From Epilithonimonas sp. JDS (GTDB lineage: Bacteria > Bacteroidota > Bacteroidia > Flavobacteriales > Weeksellaceae), in contig NZ_JAJSAX010000004.1 of the NCBI RefSeq assembly GCF_021261315.1, forward strand, positions 62,001-126,000: a stretch of 64,000 nucleotides of DNA, in the 5' to 3' direction. Within the stretch, counting starts at the first letter, position 1. Each line of letters starts with the position of its first letter. Below the pieces are notes generated by a model. That model had not been told where the DNA came from. It did no database searches and saw only the letters and a program-made list of their open reading frames with translations. Shown here piece after piece: positions 18,480 through 28,172 of this stretch. The position numbers were made by a program, and so were the translations under genes.

Positions 18480-19418
18480 ATGAAAAATAAATCAATTTTA
18501 ATTTTGGGCGCAGGCGAATTAGGAATGCCGGTGATCAGAAATATAGCAAAAAAGTCTAAAAGCTACCATAACGTTACAGTCACCGTACTGCTTAGAGAAA
18601 CAACGATCAATTCTGAAGATCCTGATAAGAAAAGGAATGTCACAGAGATCCGGGAGTTAGGGGTGGAATTGCTTGCAGGCGACCTTTCCGCTTCCTCTGC
18701 TGAGCTTATCGATATTTTCAGAAATTACGACGCTGTTGTTTCATGTACAGGTTATGGAACAGGCGCAGGAGGTTTTCAGCTGAAATTGGCCAATGCCGTA
18801 CTGGATGCCGGTGTCAAAAGATACTTTCCCTGGCAGTTCGGCGTGGACTTTGAGGAAATAGGACGGGGAAGTGCGCAGGACCTTTTTGATGAGCAGCTTG
18901 ATGTAAGAGAGCTTTTGAGATCGCAAAGTGCCACAAGATGGGTCATCATCTCCACAGGCATGTTCACTAGTTATCTTTTTGAACCTTTCTTCGGTATTTT
19001 AGATCTGGAAAATAAGTCGATCAATGCCATTGGCGGATGGGATACGGCAGTTACATTGACGACACCGGATGATATTGGCCGTCTTACCGCTGAGATCTTC
19101 TTTACAGAACCGCAGATAGAGAATGAGATTGTCTATATTGCGGGTGATACAATAACCTACGGAGATCTTGCTGATATTGCAGAATCATTATCAGGCCAGA
19201 AGTATGAGCGTACACTTTCCGATATGGGAGAGATCACAGATGACCTTAAAAACGATCCCACCAATTTCGTTAAAAAATACCGTTCGATATTCGGAGCAGG
19301 AAAAGGTGTTTCGTGGCCATTAGAGAATACCTTCAATGGGAAGAACGGAATCCCGACAACCTCTGCCAAACAATGGGCAAAAGATAATATTGACTGGAAA
19401 TCTTACAATAAGTATTAA
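18480..19418 (+). CDS. NmrA-like / isoflavone-reductase-type NAD(P)-dependent oxidoreductase
   Basis: A Rossmann motif near the start (SILILGAGELGMPVIRNI) is followed by features of the atypical SDR group (NmrA, aromatic alcohol or isoflavone reductases): VSCTGYGTGAG after the fourth strand and KRYFPWQFGVDF in the active-site strand. I set the start at the ATG at 18480 (312 aa), directly before the Rossmann strand; the TTG at 18432 would add 16 unlikely residues. The substrate is unknown. It is divergent from an HxlR regulator. Confidence 0.8.
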   Translation: MKNKSILILGAGELGMPVIRNIAKKSKSYHNVTVTVLLRETTINSEDPDKKRNVTEIRELGVELLAGDLSASSAELIDIFRNYDAVVSCTGYGTGAGGFQLKLANAVLDAGVKRYFPWQFGVDFEEIGRGSAQDLFDEQLDVRELLRSQSATRWVIISTGMFTSYLFEPFFGILDLENKSINAIGGWDTAVTLTTPDDIGRLTAEIFFTEPQIENEIVYIAGDTITYGDLADIAESLSGQKYERTLSDMGEITDDLKNDPTNFVKKYRSIFGAGKGVSWPLENTFNGKNGIPTTSAKQWAKDNIDWKSYNKY

Positions 19419-19617
19419 GAACACTATAATGAGATTCAACAAATTATAATTGTTATCCGTTAAATTGAATTACAAAGTTTGTTGCAGATCACAGTTATAA
19501 AAACGTCATTTTTTAATCCCGGGATTATGTGTCACGAGTTATATCATCCTCAGACAATCAATATGAGGTATAGGACAAAGCCTATAACTCATATTGATCT
19601 GATGGATGTTTACTTCT

Positions 19618-20412
19618 TTACAACCCGTCGAAATAGATCTTTTTGATCTCTTTGACAGAGGCTTCCGCTCCAATTTGCTGACGTCTATCGTAAATAGCCT
19701 GTGCCTTTGTTCCTGCAAAATAACGCAACTTGTCTTTTTGGTCGGTTGCTGCTACAAAGATCACTTCCGCAATCTCATCAGGTGAAGAATCGGGTTTGAT
19801 CATACTAAGCATTTTTTCTTCCGCTGAATCATAATACGGTAGTGCAGTGACATCTGAATTATGGTTAAACAGCTCCGTTTTCGTGGCGCTCGGAGCAACG
19901 GTCTTAACACCGATACCAAACATCGATAGCTCTATTGAAAGACATTCGCTCCAGCCTTCAACCGCCCATTTCGTACCATTGTAAATACTGGTGAACGGGA
20001 AGCTGGTATGTCCGCCGATGGATGTTATATTGATGAACAGTCCATTTTTATTTTCTCTGAAGTGAGGTGTAAAAGCTTGTGTTACCCGAACTGTTCCCAG
20101 AAAATTCGTTTCCACCTGTTTCACGATGTTCTCATCGGAAAAGGATTCCAACGCACCCATCAGCCCATATCCCGCATTGTTCACGACCACGTCGATCGGT
20201 CCTAGCGATAAAGCTTTTTCTACGGTCGACCTGATCTGTTCCAGGTCAGTAACATCCAAAGGCAAAAGAATAACATGGTCCAATTGATCAAGTTCCGTTT
20301 CCTTTTCGGGATCGCGCATTGTAGCGATGACCTTCCAGCCTCTTTGTTGAAATAATTTAACGGTTGACTTGCCTATTCCTGATGAGGTTCCGGTGATGAA
20401 TATTGTCTTCAT
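19618..20412 (-). CDS. Short-chain dehydrogenase/reductase (SDR)
   Basis: This classical SDR of 264 aa has the cofactor motif TGTSSGIG near residue 7, NNAG near 88, the catalytic serine block (NITSIGG) and the YxxxK pair in YNGTK. A basic Arg after the second strand (ATMRDPE) suggests NADP(H). It is divergent from the HxlR gene at 20501, whose promoter region holds a clear operator-like repeat. The substrate is not predictable. Confidence 0.87.
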   Translation of the reverse strand: MKTIFITGTSSGIGKSTVKLFQQRGWKVIATMRDPEKETELDQLDHVILLPLDVTDLEQIRSTVEKALSLGPIDVVVNNAGYGLMGALESFSDENIVKQVETNFLGTVRVTQAFTPHFRENKNGLFINITSIGGHTSFPFTSIYNGTKWAVEGWSECLSIELSMFGIGVKTVAPSATKTELFNHNSDVTALPYYDSAEEKMLSMIKPDSSPDEIAEVIFVAATDQKDKLRYFAGTKAQAIYDRRQQIGAEASVKEIKKIYFDGL

Positions 20413-20460
20413 TTTATAAAATTTTAAATGTTCTTTTACAAAATTACTGGCAAAAAGATA

Positions 20461-20490
20461 TACATTTGATACCTGTATACAAAAGTATAC
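20461..20490 (+). promoter_or_regulatory. -7 box with overlapping HxlR-type operator
   Basis: TACATTTG (20461-20468) is a perfect TAnnTTTG box for the rightward HxlR gene. Immediately downstream GTATAC-AAAA-GTATAC (20475-20490) is a symmetrical 6-4-6 repeat; the second copy extends to AAGTATACTT. It sits at the start of transcription, where a bound repressor would block both directions. An 11-base match, GTATACTTAAA, recurs at 21011 upstream of the next SDR gene. Confidence 0.6.
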
Positions 20491-20500
20491 TTAAATTATT

Positions 20501-20842
20501 ATGACGGAAAAAAAACATTATTTCCAGGAAAAGATCAACGCCATCCAGGATACTATGTTTGTCATCGGTGGCAAATGGAAGATGCCGATTATCCTTTCTA
20601 TCTATCAAGGCAATACAAGATTCAATGAAATTTTAAATTCAATACCGAAGATAACCAACCGGGTTTTGTCTAAGGAATTAAAACATCTGGAAGAAAATCT
20701 ATTGATCGACAGAAAGGTCACAGACGATTATCCAGTCAAGGTAGAATACACTATGACGGATTATGGATTAAGCTTACAGGAAATTGCAAAGCCCCTGGAA
20801 AAATGGGGAAGAGATCACAAGAGGAAGATCAGGGAAAAATAA
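20501..20842 (+). CDS. HxlR-family regulator (2 of 5)
   Basis: The 113-aa protein has the HxlR core: MFVIGGKWKMPIILSI, TRFNEILNSIPKITNRVLSKELKHLEENLLIDR, then the YPVKVEYTMTDYG strand block and a C-terminal dimerisation helix. It is divergent from an SDR gene and probably autoregulates through the GTATAC repeat just upstream. The same half-site appears before the SDR gene at 21137, so the protein may control both reductases. Confidence 0.88.
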   Translation: MTEKKHYFQEKINAIQDTMFVIGGKWKMPIILSIYQGNTRFNEILNSIPKITNRVLSKELKHLEENLLIDRKVTDDYPVKVEYTMTDYGLSLQEIAKPLEKWGRDHKRKIREK

Positions 20843-21136
20843 TCATATAGAATATAGGTGATCAAAGGTGTTTTGATCAACAACTGAAATTGATCAGAAT
20901 ACTCTTTGTTATATTTCTAGACGATCATCTGTTAGAGGTGAATAAACAGTATGTCTTAAAATCCCGGATACTTTTCTGGATTGATCATTTGAAAATTTCT
21001 CCTGTGTAGGGTATACTTAAAAATGACAATCAAACAGGCTGTCTAAACTTGTTTGATTTTCGTAATATATTGTTTCAATTCTGTTACAACAGACTTCGGC
21101 AGTCATTCTAATTTTGTATCATAATAAGATCAAGAT

Positions 21137-21973
21137 ATGGAAACAGACAAAGTATGGTTAGTAACGGGAGCATCCAAAGGAATGGGGCTTTCACTGGTGA
21201 GAAAACTTATCGAAAGCGGTTATAGGGTCGCTGCAACAAGCAGAAAAGCGCAGAGTTTAATGGAGGCTGTCGGAGAATTTGACAAACAGCAGTTCTTACC
21301 GCTGGAAGTAGATCTGACAAGCGGAGAATCTGTCAGCAAGGCATTTGAAAAGACTGTCGGACACTTCGGGAAAATAGACGTTTTGGTCAATAATGCGGGC
21401 TATGGCATCGGTGGTGCTGTGGAAGAATTGAACCAAAAAGAGATCAGGGACAGTTTTGACATTAACGTTATGGCTGTGATTAAGACAATGCAGTCGGTCA
21501 TGCCTTACTTCAGGCAACAGAAGTCAGGAAACATCATCAATATTTCTTCAATTGCAGGATTTGCGCCGGGAATCGGCTGGGCCATTTACGCCGCAACAAA
21601 ATATGCGGTAACGGGACTGTCCGAGGTCATGGCAGAAGATGTGAAAGAGTTCGGTGTTAAAGTAACGGTAGTGGCGCCGGGCGCTTTCCGCACCGAGTTT
21701 CTGGAAGAAGGCTCTCTCGTTTTCGCTGAGAATAAAGTTGAAGGATACAATGCGATTAGAGCTTCACACCAAAAATACGCTGCCATGAACGGAACGCAGG
21801 CTGGAGATCCCGACAAGCTGGCCTGTGTCCTGATCGATCTTGCTGAAAATCCGAATCCGCCGGTACGCTTGTATTTGGGAAGCGATGCCTACAACCGTGC
21901 AAAGTACAAGATAGGCTTGTTATCAGAGGAACTGGATATCAATAAGGATATTTCATTTTCTACCGATTTTTAA
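21137..21973 (+). CDS. Short-chain dehydrogenase/reductase (SDR)
   Basis: This classical SDR of 278 aa shows TGASKGMG near residue 11, NNAGYG near 86, the serine block NISSIAG and YAATK as the YxxxK pair. TSRKAQ after the second strand points to NADP(H). A 290-bp non-coding region before it includes a GTATACTTAAA motif shared with the HxlR operator at 20.48 kb. A strong terminator follows. It belongs to the group that includes bacterial oxidoreductases of unknown substrate. Confidence 0.87.
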   Translation: METDKVWLVTGASKGMGLSLVRKLIESGYRVAATSRKAQSLMEAVGEFDKQQFLPLEVDLTSGESVSKAFEKTVGHFGKIDVLVNNAGYGIGGAVEELNQKEIRDSFDINVMAVIKTMQSVMPYFRQQKSGNIINISSIAGFAPGIGWAIYAATKYAVTGLSEVMAEDVKEFGVKVTVVAPGAFRTEFLEEGSLVFAENKVEGYNAIRASHQKYAAMNGTQAGDPDKLACVLIDLAENPNPPVRLYLGSDAYNRAKYKIGLLSEELDINKDISFSTDF

Positions 21974-21998
21974 ATGACCATCTGAATCTAAATTAATA

Positions 21999-22030
21999 AC
22001 GCTGCCATTCGAAAGTGGCAGTGTTTTTTT
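21999..22030 (+). terminator. Rho-independent terminator
   Basis: A hairpin of about 10 bp (21999-22008 with 22015-22024, two G-T pairs) is followed by eight T residues, placed between the SDR gene and the AraC gene. Confidence 0.85.
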
Positions 22031-22055
22031 TGTTTGATTTTTGTATATTTATTAC

Positions 22056-22958
22056 ATGGAGAAAATGCAGTCACTGGAAGAATTTTACCAGTCGAAATTT
22101 GACCGGGTACCTGAAAATATCCGTAACGGGGTAGGGCACTTCAATGTCTTTACCATCGATGAGTATATCGGTAAAAATGCTAAACCATTGGTCTACAGCC
22201 GGAAAGATTATTTTAAGATCACCCTGATCGTCGGCCGAAACCGGATCCATTATGCTGACAAGGTCATTGATATTCAAAAGCAGGCAATTTTTTTCACCAA
22301 TCCGCAGATCCCTTACAAATTTGAATGGATCGATGGTCAGAAGGCAGGATTCTTCTGTGTGTTTACACCTTCTTTTTTTCATCATTTCGGAAACCTGAAT
22401 GATTATGAAGTTTTTAAACCTGACGTGATACCGGTCTTCGAGCTGACAGATGAGCAATTGGAAAATATAAAGCAGGTTTACACGAAGATGCAGACTGAGT
22501 TGGCCTCAGATTATGCCCATAAATATGATCTGTTGAGAAACCTGGTGTTTGAATTACTCCATTATACACTTAAAATGAAACCGGCCTCAAAAGCTGAAAA
22601 ACAAAAGGCTAATGCTTCTCAGCGGATCACCCATCTGTTCCTTGAGCTGTTGGAGCGTCAGTTTCCTATCGAAGATGCGAGACAGCGGATCAACTTTCGT
22701 TCACCCTCTGAATTCGCCGGTCAGCTCTCCGTTCATGTCAATCACCTCAACCGGGCCGTTAAAGAGATCACTGAAAAAACGACTTCGGAGATCATTACTG
22801 AGCGTTTATTACAGGAGGCAAAGATTTTATTGAGACATACCGAATGGAATGTTGCCGAAATTGCCTATTCACTGGGGTTCAAAGAGGCTACGCATTTTAA
22901 TAATTTCTTCAAGAAAAATATGCAGATGACACCGATGCGGTTTCGTGCGATGGATTAA
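22056..22958 (+). CDS. AraC-family transcriptional regulator
   Basis: The 300-aa protein has an N-terminal cupin-like effector domain (about residues 1-170, with KITLIVGRNRIHY) and a C-terminal AraC double HTH ending in WNVAEIAYSLGFKEATHFNNFFKK and MTPMRFR. I chose the ATG at 22056 over an upstream TTG that would add five residues. No gene is clearly paired with it; the preceding SDR gene or a distant gene may be the target. Confidence 0.88.
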   Translation: MEKMQSLEEFYQSKFDRVPENIRNGVGHFNVFTIDEYIGKNAKPLVYSRKDYFKITLIVGRNRIHYADKVIDIQKQAIFFTNPQIPYKFEWIDGQKAGFFCVFTPSFFHHFGNLNDYEVFKPDVIPVFELTDEQLENIKQVYTKMQTELASDYAHKYDLLRNLVFELLHYTLKMKPASKAEKQKANASQRITHLFLELLERQFPIEDARQRINFRSPSEFAGQLSVHVNHLNRAVKEITEKTTSEIITERLLQEAKILLRHTEWNVAEIAYSLGFKEATHFNNFFKKNMQMTPMRFRAMD

Positions 22959-23048
22959 ATAAAGGAGTAAGAATAGCGAGTAATTTGATATACTGAGTTT
23001 GTCGGATAATAAATGTTTACAGTCAATATCATTTACTTACTTTTATTT

Positions 23049-26000
23049 TCAGATCAATTTTTTTCTAGGCAACCCAATCTCAAATTCTTGCGGATAAGGA
23101 GCGCGAAAAGTCAAGCTCACATCTTCCCGCAGACCATTTTCAACTTCCTTCGCTTTTTCCTCATCCATTGAATATCTGGGATCAGCAATAAGTGGCATTT
23201 TTGCCATTTTTGTTATGGTAATAGTCGGGAAATGATAATCCACTTCAACGGTTCCTAATAGAAGATAAATTCCACCCTCTTTAAAAGGAAACTTCGAAAG
23301 GCTGTCCGGAAAATGAGCTGTATCAAAATAGTCGCCATTGGCATCAATCCAGGTTCCGAAATACATATCGTCTCTATTTCCATATTTATTTTTAATCGGA
23401 ACGTGTTTTCTGGAAATCAGATAAGCTAACATTCTCACCTGCTTCTTATGGTACTTCAAAAGATCTTTAACCATTACATCGCCTCTGTATTTGATCTTCA
23501 ATAAATCGAAAATAGAATAAGACACAGGAAAGCCCAATATTTCAATTTCGTCGAACGCATCTTCAAAAGGATCTCTTTCTATAAGAGGTAGCTGATAATC
23601 TTTTTGAGGTTCTTCAAATAAAGAAATGATCTTCGTTTTGTATTGATTTTTTGACAAAAGAAACCTTGCTTCGATCAATAGCTCGTGTTTCTGTTTGCCT
23701 GTGAATCTGAAAGCCCCGACAAAAATAAGTGTCTGTAAAGTTTCAATACCGATGTTGACTCTTTTGACAAAATCTTCTAACGATTTGTAATCACCATGTT
23801 CTTTTCGTTCCTGAGGAATAAATAGTTTAACGGCAGCTTCCAACTTCTCAATATGCATCAACCCTAAGTACACATCTGTTCCATATACCGTAGTTTGAAA
23901 TTCGCTGAGGTTTACACAAGGATTATGAATTTTAGCACCAGCCATTTTGGCTTCATGGACATAGACTTCTGTTCTATAAAAGCCACCGCCATTATTAATC
24001 GCAGAGACCATAAACTCAATAGGGTAGTACGCTTTTAAATAAAGACTCTGATAGCTTTCCACCGCGTAGGAAGCTGAATGGGCTTTACAAAAAGAATACC
24101 CCGCAAAAGATTCGATCTGTCGATAGACCTCCTGAGAGAGCTGCTCAGGGTGACCTTTTTTCTTACAGGATTCGAAAAAATCATCTTTTAATTGTTGCAA
24201 AGCTGACAGTGATCTTCCTTTTCCGCTCATCGCCCTACGCAGAACATCACCATTCTCTGCGGAAACTCCGCCGTAATGAAGGGCAATTTTGATCACATCT
24301 TCCTGATATACCATAATGCCATAAGTCTCGCCCAGTTCCTTTTCAAACACTTCATGAAAATATTCAAATTGACCGGGATGATTATGGCGAAAAATATATT
24401 CACGCATCATACCGCTTTGTGCTACACCCGGACGAATGATGGAGGAGGCAGCAACCAATACTTTGTAATTGTCACATTTAAGCCTTCGTAATAATCCGCG
24501 CATTGCGGGTGATTCGATATAAAAACAACCGATGGTTTTTCCAATACTCAAAAGCTCATTACATTTTTCTTCATTCTTTGAAATCGTTGTATCTTCAATA
24601 TCGACCGTAATCCCTCTCTTTTCTTCAATCAGGTTAACAGCATCTTTAATGGTGCCTAAACCTCTTTGCGAAAGGATGTCAAATTTTTCCAAGCCAATTT
24701 CTTCTGCTGTATGCATGTCGAACTGTACGATAGGAAATTCCTTTGGCGGAAATTCCAAGGCAGAATAATTGGTAATAGGTTCTTCAGAAATTAAAATCCC
24801 GCAGGAATGCATGCTCCTTTGATTAGGAAAACCGATCATCATCTGTTCATATTTATAGATCTCCTGAACAACAGCATTTTGATCATGTAATTCTTTAGGT
24901 TTTTTCGACAGCTGATCCAGTTCATCTTTAGGCAGCCCAAATACTTTTCCCAGCTCCCTGAACCTTGATTTTCTTTTAAATTCAACATTGGTTCCGCAAA
25001 ATGCCACGTGATCTTTGCCGTATTTATCAAAAATGTATTCCAAAATAGCATCGCGGTTCTTCCAGCTCCAGTCGATATCAAAGTCAGGAGGTGTTTTCCT
25101 GTTGAGGTTCAAAAAGCGCTCAAAGTACAAATCCAGTTCCAAAGGGCAGATATCAGAAATACCTAAACAATAGGCAATAATACTGTTGGCTCCGCTTCCT
25201 CTTCCAACGTGCATAAACCCCATACGGTTGCTGTATTGGATAATATCCCAGGTAATCAAAAAATAACCACAGAAATTCAACTGGTCAATTACGGTCAGTT
25301 CTTTTTCAACCCGTTCAACAGCCTGCCTGTTTCGATCAGGGTATCTTCGGGCCAATCCTTCATAAGCCAGTTTTGACAGTAATTTAAAATCATTTTCCTT
25401 GCTCTTTGTAAAATGCTTTTTATTCTTGGGCGTTTTAAAATCAAAATCAAAGCTGCATTGATCAACAATAAATTTGGTGTTCTCAATGATTTCAGGGTAT
25501 TCTGTAAATTGATTCAAAAGCTTTTTCTTATCGACAAAAGATTCATTGTTTCTGCAATAATCCGTTTCAGCCAGTTTTGTAAAGAGTGTATTGCCATCGA
25601 TTGCACGCAGCACTTTATGAAGTTCAAATTCATCATCCGTCTTAAAAGTTACCGGATGCAGGATAACCATTTTGTGGATCAAAGATCTGAGTTCCGGCTT
25701 GACCAATAAATTCAATTCATCCTGCCTGATACCTATAAATTCGTGTTCCGATAATACTTCAGGGATATTCTGCAAAGAATAGATGACGAAACAGTTTTCC
25801 AATAAAGGATTAACTTTAGGAACCTCGATCCCGTCACAATTATAATCAGTCAAAAGCTTGTTGACCTCTGCTATCCCTTTAGGATTCTTCGCTAAGCAGA
25901 TATAATTCGGTTCATTTTCAACCCTGACATCAACACCGACAATCGGCTTAATACCTTTATCCTGACACAGTTTATAAAACTGGTAAATTCCGGTTACCGT

Positions 26001-26117
26001 ATTGATATCCGTTAATGCCAAAACTTTCAGCTTATATTCCAAAGCCATTTCGACCAGATCTTCAACAGAAATAGTCCCATAACGAAGGCTATGATATGTG
26101 TGACAGTTGAGAAACAT
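23049..26117 (-). CDS. Error-prone DNA polymerase III alpha subunit (DnaE2/ImuC-like)
   Basis: At 1022 aa it is a short C-family polymerase. Visible blocks are the N-terminal PHP domain (residues 1-200), VGRGSGANS at about 305-312, and catalytic aspartates D347 and D349 in PDFDID, then the thumb/fingers and a C-terminal OB-like part. In the PHP domain the first His of the usual HxH is Asn (N4-C-H6), so proofreading or metal binding there is probably lost. It lies 12 bp downstream of dinB and should be co-transcribed with it. Together with the divergent S24 repressor this forms a damage-inducible mutagenesis cassette. It is unlikely to be the replicative DnaE. Confidence 0.85.
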   Translation of the reverse strand: MFLNCHTYHSLRYGTISVEDLVEMALEYKLKVLALTDINTVTGIYQFYKLCQDKGIKPIVGVDVRVENEPNYICLAKNPKGIAEVNKLLTDYNCDGIEVPKVNPLLENCFVIYSLQNIPEVLSEHEFIGIRQDELNLLVKPELRSLIHKMVILHPVTFKTDDEFELHKVLRAIDGNTLFTKLAETDYCRNNESFVDKKKLLNQFTEYPEIIENTKFIVDQCSFDFDFKTPKNKKHFTKSKENDFKLLSKLAYEGLARRYPDRNRQAVERVEKELTVIDQLNFCGYFLITWDIIQYSNRMGFMHVGRGSGANSIIAYCLGISDICPLELDLYFERFLNLNRKTPPDFDIDWSWKNRDAILEYIFDKYGKDHVAFCGTNVEFKRKSRFRELGKVFGLPKDELDQLSKKPKELHDQNAVVQEIYKYEQMMIGFPNQRSMHSCGILISEEPITNYSALEFPPKEFPIVQFDMHTAEEIGLEKFDILSQRGLGTIKDAVNLIEEKRGITVDIEDTTISKNEEKCNELLSIGKTIGCFYIESPAMRGLLRRLKCDNYKVLVAASSIIRPGVAQSGMMREYIFRHNHPGQFEYFHEVFEKELGETYGIMVYQEDVIKIALHYGGVSAENGDVLRRAMSGKGRSLSALQQLKDDFFESCKKKGHPEQLSQEVYRQIESFAGYSFCKAHSASYAVESYQSLYLKAYYPIEFMVSAINNGGGFYRTEVYVHEAKMAGAKIHNPCVNLSEFQTTVYGTDVYLGLMHIEKLEAAVKLFIPQERKEHGDYKSLEDFVKRVNIGIETLQTLIFVGAFRFTGKQKHELLIEARFLLSKNQYKTKIISLFEEPQKDYQLPLIERDPFEDAFDEIEILGFPVSYSIFDLLKIKYRGDVMVKDLLKYHKKQVRMLAYLISRKHVPIKNKYGNRDDMYFGTWIDANGDYFDTAHFPDSLSKFPFKEGGIYLLLGTVEVDYHFPTITITKMAKMPLIADPRYSMDEEKAKEVENGLREDVSLTFRAPYPQEFEIGLPRKKLI

Positions 26118-26129
26118 AATGTATCTATT

Positions 26130-27275
26130 CTATTGAGTTAAAAAGCCCGAAGCTCTTCCTAGGCTTTTAGCACCAAAACGGTCTTTCATTTTGTCCATTG
26201 CCTGATATAATGAGATAAGCTCTTCGGTGTCTTCAAAAAGATCCATCTGATGGCTTCCGTGTACCAGCCCTGTAAACCTGACTCCGACAAGACGAATCCT
26301 CATCCTTCTCGTATATACTTTCTTAAAAAGCTCAAGGACATATTTCAGCAAGGTATGGTCTGCTGAGGTATACGGAACTTTGCATTGCTTGGTTTCCGTA
26401 TCAAAGTTGGCATACCTGATTCTTACAGAAACCGTTGAGGTCAGCCATTTCTCATGTCTCAGCTGGTAGCATAGCTGTTCCACCATCCCGGAAAGAATGC
26501 TCCTGATATTCTGAACATCGATGGTGTCTTCAGCAAAAGTAGTTTCAGTAGATATAGACTTTCGTTCTGAATATTGAATCACGGGATTTAAATCAATACC
26601 ATTGGCTTTTTTCCAGAGTTCCGTTCCATTCTTGCCAATCAATTCCTGAAGAACATCCACAGGCATCTTGGACAAAGTTTCAATCTTTCTTACGCCCAAC
26701 CTCGACAGCAGTTCAAAAGTCACATCGCCCACCATGGGGATCTTTCGGACGGATAAAGGATTTAGAAATGGCTGTATAAATTGCGGTTTTAATTCCAGTT
26801 TTCCGGCGGGCTTAGCTTCTCCGGTTCCGATCTTTGAAACGGTTTTATTGGTTGACAATGCAAAACTAATCGGTAGTCCCGTATTTTTCTTTACAGCATT
26901 CGCAATTTCTGATGTCCATTGATAGCAGCCGAAAAATTGATCCATTCCTGAAAGATCCAGGTAAAATTCATCCACGCTGGCTTTCTCCATAACCGGAACT
27001 TTTTCCTGGATAATTTCAGTCACCTCGTGGGACATTTTGGAATAGAATTCCATATCTCCCTTGATGACCTTGGCTTCTGGACATAAACGAAGAGCCATTC
27101 TTAACGGCATTGCAGAACGAACCCCGAATTTTCTCGCTTCATAAGAGCAGGACGCCACCACACCACGATCTCCGCCACCTATGATCACAGGCTGATTCTC
27201 CAATACAGAGTCTCTTAGCCGTTCACAGGAAACAAAGAAAGTATCCAGATCCATATGTGCAATTGCTCTTTCCAT
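26130..27275 (-). CDS. dinB: DNA polymerase IV (Y-family translesion polymerase)
   Basis: The 381-aa protein has the Y-family catalytic residues D9 (HMDLDTFFVSCE) and D102/E103 (SVDEFYLDLSG), the ASCSYEARKFGVRSAMP block and the helix-hairpin-helix region around KIPMVGDVTFELLSRLGV. The segment QMDLF at residues 343-347 matches the beta-sliding-clamp binding pentapeptide. It is the first gene of the leftward polymerase operon, facing the S24 repressor gene across 61 bp that hold an operator. Role: translesion synthesis after DNA damage. Confidence 0.92.
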   Translation of the reverse strand: MERAIAHMDLDTFFVSCERLRDSVLENQPVIIGGGDRGVVASCSYEARKFGVRSAMPLRMALRLCPEAKVIKGDMEFYSKMSHEVTEIIQEKVPVMEKASVDEFYLDLSGMDQFFGCYQWTSEIANAVKKNTGLPISFALSTNKTVSKIGTGEAKPAGKLELKPQFIQPFLNPLSVRKIPMVGDVTFELLSRLGVRKIETLSKMPVDVLQELIGKNGTELWKKANGIDLNPVIQYSERKSISTETTFAEDTIDVQNIRSILSGMVEQLCYQLRHEKWLTSTVSVRIRYANFDTETKQCKVPYTSADHTLLKYVLELFKKVYTRRMRIRLVGVRFTGLVHGSHQMDLFEDTEELISLYQAMDKMKDRFGAKSLGRASGFLTQ

Positions 27276-27297
27276 TTGACAAAATTATTACGATTTG

Positions 27298-27337
27298 TAG
27301 CAAAAAATTGTATATTTGTTGCTATAATTTATAGCAA
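27298..27337. promoter_or_regulatory. Operator/promoter region of the damage-inducible cassette
   Basis: Between dinB and the S24 repressor gene, TTGCTATA and TATAGCAA (27319-27326 and 27330-27337) form an 8-bp perfect inverted repeat with a 3-bp spacer, overlapping the repressor start codon. A third half-site TAGCAA lies at 27298-27303. TATATTTG (27311-27318) is a TAnnTTTG -7 box for the rightward gene. The layout fits autorepression plus control of the polymerase genes. Confidence 0.65.
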
Positions 27338-28113
27338 TGTCAATTTTGTCAGAAAACATGCGGTATTTAAGGGGTAAGCTCAATCTTTCACAACAGAAGG
27401 TTGCTGATGATCTCTTAATCACCAGAGGCAGATACGGTAAATATGAAGATGATGCCGCATCACCTCCCAATGAGATTTTAATCAAAATCTCAAAATATTA
27501 TAATGTCAGCATCGATTTATTACTGACTATTAATCTGACCAAATATCCTATCGATGAGATTATGGAGCTTCCAGACAACCGGATCGTTCTGCCTATCAGG
27601 GTCGATTATAATGGAAACGATCAGATCGAGATCATTCCACATAAAGCGTCTATGGGTTATCTGAACGGCTATGGTGATCCTGAATATATTGAAGGTCTTG
27701 AAACGATCTCCTTACCCTTCCTAAAAGGTGGAAAGTTCAGGGCATTTCCTGCGGACGGCGATTCAATGCCGCCCTATAAGAACGGTACCTACATCGTAGG
27801 GAAATACGTTGAAAATCTTTCGGATCTGAAAACAGACAGAACGTACGTTTTCATCACTACCAATGATGGGATCAGTTATAAGAGATTTCAGTTTCACGAA
27901 GCTGACGGCATTTGGGTAAAGGCAGACAACAGTTTCTACGAGCCTTATAAAATTCCATTACCTGACATTAAAGAGATCTGGGAATTTGCCTGTAGCATCA
28001 ATACTATAGAATATGGAGCTGATGAATTTGCAGAACGCAATATTCAAAACTTTATGACAGAGATCAAGATCGATATCAAACAGATCAAAGAAAGAATGGG
28101 TGATAAGGATTGA
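27337..28113 (+). CDS. LexA-like repressor (XRE HTH + S24 autopeptidase)
   Basis: Residues 8-62 form an XRE-type helix-turn-helix (LSQQKVADDLLITRGRYGKYE). Residues 100-220 form a peptidase S24 domain with S143 in DGDSMPP and K182 in ISYKRF as the Ser-Lys dyad. The segment KASMGYLNGYGDP (103-115) is where self-cleavage would be expected, probably before G107. The 258-aa protein is divergent from dinB-dnaE and probably represses both directions until RecA filament stimulates cleavage. The cleavage position is an inference from the family. Confidence 0.85.
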   Translation: MSILSENMRYLRGKLNLSQQKVADDLLITRGRYGKYEDDAASPPNEILIKISKYYNVSIDLLLTINLTKYPIDEIMELPDNRIVLPIRVDYNGNDQIEIIPHKASMGYLNGYGDPEYIEGLETISLPFLKGGKFRAFPADGDSMPPYKNGTYIVGKYVENLSDLKTDRTYVFITTNDGISYKRFQFHEADGIWVKADNSFYEPYKIPLPDIKEIWEFACSINTIEYGADEFAERNIQNFMTEIKIDIKQIKERMGDKD

Positions 28114-28172
28114 ATTCATTTGAATTAAGGAAAAAAAAAGTTATTTAAATTCGATAGTTAACAGAAACTACA

